This document shows, piece by piece, positions 59,054-64,000 of a DNA stretch of 64,000 bases (positions are counted from its first letter, which is position 1; each line of letters begins with the position of its first letter). The DNA is from Sinosporangium siamense (lineage in GTDB: Bacteria; Actinomycetota; Actinomycetes; Streptosporangiales; Streptosporangiaceae): the NCBI RefSeq assembly GCF_016863435.1, contig NZ_BOOW01000038.1:1-64000 (forward strand), in the 5' to 3' direction. A model generated the notes under the pieces. It was given only the letters and a program-made list of their open reading frames with translations. It did no database searches and was not told where the DNA came from. Made by a program: the position numbers and the translations under genes.

Positions 59054-61735
59054 TCAGGTCTCCTGCGCGGTGAGCACCACTCCGGACGTGCCGTCCACCG
59101 TTATGAGCTGGCCGGTGGTGATGTGCTCGGTCGCGCCGGTGGCGCCCACCACGGCGGGAATGCCGTACTCGCGGGCTACGACCGCACCGTGTGAGTTGGC
59201 CCCGCCCATTTCCATCACCAAGCCGCCTGCGGTGAGGAACAACGGAGTCCACCCCGGATCGGTCGAAGGGCACACAAGGATCTCGCCGGGCTCCAGATAG
59301 GCCCCGGTCGGGTCGAGGATGACTCTCGCGACACCGGTGACGGTGCCTGCTGAAGCCGATGTGCCCGTCAATGCTCCGGCAACGGCGACCATGTGTGCGT
59401 CTGCGACGGCTTCGGGTTCGGTGCCATCTGAGAGCAAGATGCGTGGGGTGTGGCGGCGGCCAAGCTCCCGTTCGTACGACTCGCGGCGGGTTGTCACGAG
59501 GGACCGTAGGTCGGGAGCAGTGTCAGGTTCGGCCACGGCTGCGCGGATGTCGGGCAGGGTGAGGAAGAAGACGTCGTCCGCTTTGCTGATGAGGCCGCGT
59601 TTGGCGAAATCCACGCCAATCAGGCGGATCTGTTCCCTCGCGACCCCCAAGACGGTCACCATGAGGAACTTCGGCAACTCTCGCAAACCCACCAGTGCCC
59701 GTGCCCGGCCCAGGGCGAAGCGCACCAACCCTCCTCGTAGGCCCCCGGCGCGGCGGCTGAGGTCTTTGATCGTGCGCCGCGCTTCGGTCGCACCTCGGGC
59801 GAACTGCACATCGGGGGCCGCATCCGGATCGGTCAACCGCAGGTAGTTCGCGAGGACACCGATGATGTGGTCGGGTTCCTCCGACCAGCGCGGCAAACCC
59901 AGATCGATCTCCGCTACCGCACGATGTCCGTACTTCCGCAGGAAGCTGGCAAGTCCGTCAGCCACGGCAGGTGGCAACGAACCCTCCCGATATCTCTCGG
60001 CAAGCGTGGAGACCGAGGTTTCGAGCATGAGCTTCATCGCTTGAGGGTGTTTCCGGATGTCTTCGGCGAGCTGCCATAGCGCCAGATCCATCTCGGTGGT
60101 GACATTGTGCGGCACTCCGCGGAGGACCGTCTGTATCTCTCCGGGTTTGGCGATGTTCTTCAGGAGCCAGTTCGCCAGGCCAAGCATCGCGAAGCCTACG
60201 ATGGCGCTGGGCGCGATCTTCGGCACTGTCAGCACTCCCGCGCCCAGGGCGTGTTCAGCGTGCTTCAATCGCTGCGCCGGGGTGGCCTCGTCAGGAGGCG
60301 CCAGCCGTACCCTCAGGGCCGCTTCGACGCGGGCGGCGTTGCGGTGTGCTGTGGCGGGATTGAGGAGGGCTTGTACGGCGAGAGCCGGCAAGCCGATGGT
60401 CAGGGCGATGCGCGTGATCCTGCGGAGAAACGGCAGTGGTGACCGTAGGGTGAGGCTGAGCCTGGGATCTGGGAATAGTCCGCGCAGGATGCGAGCTGTC
60501 CTCGCCTCCATCACGTCGAGGAGTCTGGGGAGAATCTCTCGGCCGACGTGGCTGCGCATGATGCCTGTGATGTCGACAAACAGCCGATCCCCTGCCTCGG
60601 TGAAGATCGGGGCGCCTTTCATGGGGTCGGGCACGGGGATGCCGATCAGCCTGGCCGGAGTGCTCGATATCAGGCGAAAGGCCGAGATGCCCATGGGAGT
60701 GAGAGGGCGTTGCAGGCCCTGCGCGACGCTGGCGCAGAAGTAGACACGAAGGTCGTTGTCCGGGGCATTCGGGGGAAGGGGGAAGAGTGTGGTGATGGGC
60801 CTGGTCTGGGTGAGCCAGAGGGTGCCGTCGGCGTCGATCGCCCATTCGATGTCTTGGGGGGCGCCGTAGCGCTTCTCGACGTTGGCGCCCAGGCGGGCGA
60901 GTGCGGCGAGTTGCGCATCGGTTATGCAAGGTTTGGCTTCGGCGGATCCCGGTGAACCAGCCGATGTCCGCTCAGTGCCGCCGCCGGCTAGGGAGCGGAT
61001 CGTCACGAGTTTGTCGCCGAGGCTCCGCTCTTTGACCCGGCCCGAGGGCTTGTCAACCACGAAGTGGTCAGGGTTCACCTCGCCGGATACCACGGCTTCG
61101 CCCAGGCCGGAGGCGGCGTCGATGACGGCTTGGGTTCGGGTGCCTGTGACCGGGTTCGCGGTGAACATGACGCCGGCGATCTCAGCGTGGACCATGTCCT
61201 GGATGACGACGGCGAGCCTCACCGCCGAGTGGTCGATGCCGTTCGCGGTGCGGTAGGTCACCGCGCGATCGGTCCAGAGTGACGCCCAGCATCGCCGCAC
61301 GGCCTCAAGAACGGCGTCCGGGCCGACCACATTGAGGAAAGTGTCCTGCTGACCGGCGAAGCTGGCGTGGGGAAGGTCCTCCGCTGTCGCCGATGAGCGG
61401 ACAGCGACGGGGCCGTGAACGTTTGCGCGGACGGCGGTGGCGATGTCCTCTGGGACGGGGACCGCCTCCACCAGGCCCCGCGCCTTCTGGGCGAGTTGGT
61501 TGAGCGTGGGAAGGTCGGTTGCGGAAACGCGCGCCAGTGCCTCGATCACCTCGTCCAGGCCTGCGAGCTCGGCGATGCGGCGGTATGCCTCGGTTGTGAT
61601 GCAGAGTCCGGGTGGGACGGGGAAGCCGGCTCGGGTGAGTATGCCGAGATTCGCGGCTTTGCCGCCGACGAGAGCCAACATCCCAGCCCCCGCGTCGGGG
61701 ATGTCGTGGAACTTCAGGACAAGCGCATCAGACAT
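59054..61735 (-). CDS. PEP-synthase/rifampin-phosphotransferase-like enzyme
   Basis: 893 residues from ATG at 61735. N-terminal ATP-grasp part: LVGGKAANLGILTRAGFPVPPGLCITT, VAVRSSATAEDLPHASFAGQQDTFLNV, DIEWAIDADGTLWLTQTRPI. A long central region follows (about 330-800). The C-terminal swivelling His domain has GGANSHGAVVAREYGIPAVVG, whose His is the phospho-acceptor. There is no PEP-binding TIM barrel as in true PEP synthase, so the layout fits rifampin phosphotransferases and relatives (usually about 865 residues). It probably phosphorylates a small molecule, possibly a rifamycin; substrate unproven. Confidence 0.8.
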   Translation of the reverse strand: MSDALVLKFHDIPDAGAGMLALVGGKAANLGILTRAGFPVPPGLCITTEAYRRIAELAGLDEVIEALARVSATDLPTLNQLAQKARGLVEAVPVPEDIATAVRANVHGPVAVRSSATAEDLPHASFAGQQDTFLNVVGPDAVLEAVRRCWASLWTDRAVTYRTANGIDHSAVRLAVVIQDMVHAEIAGVMFTANPVTGTRTQAVIDAASGLGEAVVSGEVNPDHFVVDKPSGRVKERSLGDKLVTIRSLAGGGTERTSAGSPGSAEAKPCITDAQLAALARLGANVEKRYGAPQDIEWAIDADGTLWLTQTRPITTLFPLPPNAPDNDLRVYFCASVAQGLQRPLTPMGISAFRLISSTPARLIGIPVPDPMKGAPIFTEAGDRLFVDITGIMRSHVGREILPRLLDVMEARTARILRGLFPDPRLSLTLRSPLPFLRRITRIALTIGLPALAVQALLNPATAHRNAARVEAALRVRLAPPDEATPAQRLKHAEHALGAGVLTVPKIAPSAIVGFAMLGLANWLLKNIAKPGEIQTVLRGVPHNVTTEMDLALWQLAEDIRKHPQAMKLMLETSVSTLAERYREGSLPPAVADGLASFLRKYGHRAVAEIDLGLPRWSEEPDHIIGVLANYLRLTDPDAAPDVQFARGATEARRTIKDLSRRAGGLRGGLVRFALGRARALVGLRELPKFLMVTVLGVAREQIRLIGVDFAKRGLISKADDVFFLTLPDIRAAVAEPDTAPDLRSLVTTRRESYERELGRRHTPRILLSDGTEPEAVADAHMVAVAGALTGTSASAGTVTGVARVILDPTGAYLEPGEILVCPSTDPGWTPLFLTAGGLVMEMGGANSHGAVVAREYGIPAVVGATGATEHITTGQLITVDGTSGVVLTAQET

Positions 61736-61953
61736 GACCGCGTCCTTCCAGATACATGCCGCGGACAGCGAACTCAACAACTGATGAAATCATCGAATCG
61801 GCCGCTCGGCAAGCACATTGGGCCAGCACATTCAGCAGTTCACCGGGCGAAGCCTTTCGGGAGCTCACCGAGTCGTCGGGGCCGGCGGAAGTCACGCCCG
61901 GGCCAGGGCCGCCGCCAGATGCGCTCCAGGAAGAGACAGCGGGCTGGAGAACC

Positions 61954-61989
61954 AAAACGCCCGCCCGGTTCTTTCGAACCGGGCGGGCG
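61954..61989 (-). terminator. strong intrinsic terminator after initiator tRNA
   Basis: A perfect 14-bp stem CGCCCGCCCGGTTC/GAACCGGGCGGGCG with a 4-base loop followed on the minus strand by TTTT, 7 bp after the tRNA 3' end. Textbook rho-independent terminator. Confidence 0.92.
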
Positions 61990-61995
61990 CCCATT

Positions 61996-62072
61996 TGGTA
62001 GCGGGGACAGGATTTGAACCTGCGACCTGCGGATTATGAGCCCGCCGAGCTACCGAACTGCTCCACCCCGCG
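61996..62072 (-). tRNA. initiator tRNA-fMet (CAT)
   Basis: 77 nt with encoded CCA. Anticodon loop CTCATAA. The 1-72 pair is a C-U mismatch, the hallmark of initiators, and D arm AGCAGTTCGGTAGCT is initiator-like. The anticodon stem is GCGGG/TCCGC, so the third of the usual three G-C pairs is a G-U wobble. Confidence 0.9.
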
Positions 62073-62507
62073 TCGTTGTGTCTCAACCATACCCGATTCC
62101 GCGGGGCTGCGACGCCGAATCGAATGCCTCGGCGGCTTGCCATGCGTCAAACCGCTTCCTTGGCTGTGCCGTACACCCCTCCTGAACTGCGGTTATGCGA
62201 TGCTCCACGGTGCGGAGAGGATCTTTGAAGAAAGTACGGCAAAGCCGGGCATCGGGCGATGAATCCCGGTGGCGTGATCGACATGCTCCTGCTTCAGCTT
62301 GAACGGGAAGCCGCGCACCGGTTGGCGCGGTCGGGAACCTGCGAGGTCAGGCCAGAGTTTCCCCCGGATCGGGGCGGAGTGTGGCTTTGGGTGAGTCCCC
62401 GCACTCCCACACCGGCGAAGACGTCCCTGTGGAGTGCCGCACGCCATGCGTTCGACCCGCTCAAGAGGCTTAAGCGAGCTTTCGCGAGAGCGCCGATCTC
62501 CCGCTTC
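62073..62507. other. 435-bp gap, no supported gene
   Basis: Between the initiator tRNA and the peptidase stop. Only short shadow-like frames on both strands; I see no hairpin or IS ends. It presumably includes the tRNA promoter. Confidence 0.4.
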
Positions 62508-63263
62508 TCAGCCGCCGGCCTTGCTGAAGTGCTGGTAGTCCCTGATGGGCGTCCAGTAGCCGCCCCATTCCCAGCCCTCGGCCTTGAACGCCTTGACCAC
62601 GCGGTCGCCCGGGTTGATCACGCCAGGCTTGTCCAAAGGCCGTTTCGCAAACTTGCGGGCGTTTGTGTGGGCCACAGAACCGTCCGAGGACACGTAGGGA
62701 TTCTCGCGGGGGTTGATGTCGATGGCTCTGCCGTACGCGTGCTGGGACCACTTGCTGGAACCTGTCGCCGGGCGGCAGTTGAAGGCGGAGGTGTTGTCGA
62801 CTTCGATCGAGTCGAAGTCGCTGCCCTTGTAGACGTCAACGAGTTGCATGCGGGCGATGGGGAACCGCCAGTCGTAGAGCTTTTTGAACACGGTGGTGAT
62901 GTCGCCGGTGACCGCCTTGTTCACGACGAGTTCGCCGGTGTGGGGCTTGTCGTCGAATCCCCAGTAGGTCAGCGTGACCTTTCTGAGGTCGCCCAGGGAA
63001 ACCGGGCATCCAGGTCGCCACGAGTATTTGACCTCGTTCCTCGTCACCTCTGTGACTTTGGCGGCGAAGGCAGCGGTGGGCGTGGGGCTCGGGGAGGTCG
63101 CGGTGGGGATGGGATCGGCAGGGGCCGGCGTGCCGGACAGCGTGGGCGAGGACGCCTGCGTGCCGCCGCACGCCGCGGCGGTCGCGGCCAGGCACACGAG
63201 GACGAGCGCGCCCGTGACCCGCGGCAGCCTCGCGGTCTTCGTTGACAAGCGTGAGTATCGCAT
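62508..63263 (-). CDS. M15-family peptidase lipoprotein
   Basis: 251 residues from ATG at 63263; 16 upstream open codons are rejected. A lipoprotein signal ends in the lipobox ATAAAC, with the acylated Cys near residue 33, then a Ser/Thr/Pro-rich linker. The C-terminal M15 domain has the zinc motif SQHAYGRAIDINPRENPY (His and Asp) and GWEWGGYW...DYQHF (His). It is probably a D-Ala-D-Ala or L,D carboxy/endopeptidase at the cell wall. No vanRS-like context is nearby, so it is unlikely to be a resistance gene. Confidence 0.88.
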   Translation of the reverse strand: MRYSRLSTKTARLPRVTGALVLVCLAATAAACGGTQASSPTLSGTPAPADPIPTATSPSPTPTAAFAAKVTEVTRNEVKYSWRPGCPVSLGDLRKVTLTYWGFDDKPHTGELVVNKAVTGDITTVFKKLYDWRFPIARMQLVDVYKGSDFDSIEVDNTSAFNCRPATGSSKWSQHAYGRAIDINPRENPYVSSDGSVAHTNARKFAKRPLDKPGVINPGDRVVKAFKAEGWEWGGYWTPIRDYQHFSKAGG

Positions 63264-63437
63264 GCGGCAGTTTATGCGATGCGTAACTGTGACATCTCGC
63301 AGGGTGATCAAGTCGGCGTGAATCTCCTGTGGGCACGGGTGTTTCCGCGCGTCGCGTGATTTCGGCTCGGGATCCGGATTGGTGGCGGCACGGCTGTGCC
63401 GTACGGCTGGCTTTCGGGTGGGCGCCGTCTCGGGCTT

Positions 63438-63998
63438 TCACGGTGTGACGCGGTGGAGCAGGGCGTCGCGGATCCAGTGGTGTGCCACGGTGGGTTCGAG
63501 GGGAATGGGCTCCCCGTTGATGATCGCGATCAGCTGCCAGTGGCGTTCGGATCGGGGGTCGTGATCGGCGTAACCCTTTGCCAGTGTGCGCCGGAAATCC
63601 TCGCCGTCCTTCTCCAGATGCATCTCGGCCATGAGTGCCATGGCGTGGTCGAGAACCGGCTCGGCCTCCGGTGAAGTGGGGAGGACACCGCTCACCTTGG
63701 CCTCGATCACCGCCTCGACGATCATATTGTTGATACGCCAGATGGCCTCCGCCTGGTATGGGGCGGCGCCGGACGCGTCGACGCGATCCCAATAGCCGCT
63801 GTGGTCTTGGCGCAGCGAGTCGCGGTAATCGTCGTCGGCCAGCAGTGTGGCGAGTTCGAGCCACGCGTCGAGTTGGGCCGAGGTGGGGTCTTCCGGGAGT
63901 TGCGGCAGCATGGCCTCCCGCATTCCGGCGAGCCAGGTCGCCAATGCCTCGCTGCCGCTGCCCACGTCACTGAGAAATCCGTCGAGGAGCACTTCCAT
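63438..63998 (-). CDS. hypothetical helical protein, possibly partial
   Basis: 186 residues from an ATG two bases inside the window edge. Mostly helical: LATWLAGMREAMLPQLPEDPTS, LDAWLELATLLADDDYRDSL, VLDHAMALMAEMHLEKDGEDFRRTL. It resembles the C-terminal effector half of MerR-type regulators, so the real gene may start beyond the window with an HTH domain. Function otherwise unknown. Confidence 0.55.
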   Translation of the reverse strand: MEVLLDGFLSDVGSGSEALATWLAGMREAMLPQLPEDPTSAQLDAWLELATLLADDDYRDSLRQDHSGYWDRVDASGAAPYQAEAIWRINNMIVEAVIEAKVSGVLPTSPEAEPVLDHAMALMAEMHLEKDGEDFRRTLAKGYADHDPRSERHWQLIAIINGEPIPLEPTVAHHWIRDALLHRVTP

Positions 63999-64000
63999 TT

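Noticed and set aside
61736-61860. Possible rifamycin-associated element upstream of the phosphotransferase-like gene
   Set aside because: A GCTTGCCG half matches my recollection of the palindromic element, but the second half does not, so no call was made.

Overview
High-GC actinobacterial chromosome, most likely a filamentous actinomycete of the Streptosporangiales (Nonomuraea/Streptosporangium-like). The inference rests on G/C-ending codons, many GTG/TTG starts, an ECF sigma factor paired with a CU044_5270-type membrane protein, a MacRS-like two-component pair, other NarL-type pairs, tandem lipoproteins and an actinomycete integrative and conjugative element (AICE). No similarity search was possible; family names come from motif recognition.

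Layout. 0-9.4 kb: secreted phytase-like esterase, ECF sigma factor with membrane partner, two NarL-type two-component systems, a secreted protein with a repeat-expanded signal region, YiaAB and peptidoglycan-binding small proteins. 10-18.5 kb: MFS exporter with a palindromic operator, DnaB-like ATPase with an altered Walker A, prolyl oligopeptidase preceded by a tiny ORF, SUKH-type and unknown proteins, transporter debris. 18.7-31.1 kb: an apparently single ~11-kb catabolic operon (ABC importer, deacetylase-like enzyme, dehydrogenases, TIM-barrel isomerase, BKACE, FAH-family enzyme, glycerate kinase) divergent from an IclR regulator; two GTTGC-N7-GCAAC palindromes lie in the divergent gap. 31.2-36.0 kb: truncated VWA protein, hypothetical proteins, site-2 protease.

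36.4-56.9 kb: an AICE integrated in the 3' end of tRNA-Arg(ACG), bounded by 101-bp perfect direct repeats. Its backbone is int, xis, HUH-type Rep, DUF2637 protein, FtsK/TraB translocase, a KorSA-like GntR repressor and a block of two XRE/PLD-like regulators, GntR, HD and NUDIX proteins linked by GACGTC motifs. Cargo at the left end comprises two HATPase-fold proteins, nested IS5 and IS630 elements, a low-GC protein with a proteasome/HslV-like Ntn-hydrolase N-terminus fused to TPRs, and a membrane-anchored STAND ATPase with eight near-identical 46-residue TPR units. The last two are the best candidates for an undescribed (possibly defence) system. An int 3' fragment just outside the left end shows an earlier related element used the same site.

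57-64 kb: chromosomal two-component system, PEP-synthase/rifampin-phosphotransferase-like enzyme, initiator tRNA with a strong terminator, M15 peptidase lipoprotein and a hypothetical protein at the window edge.
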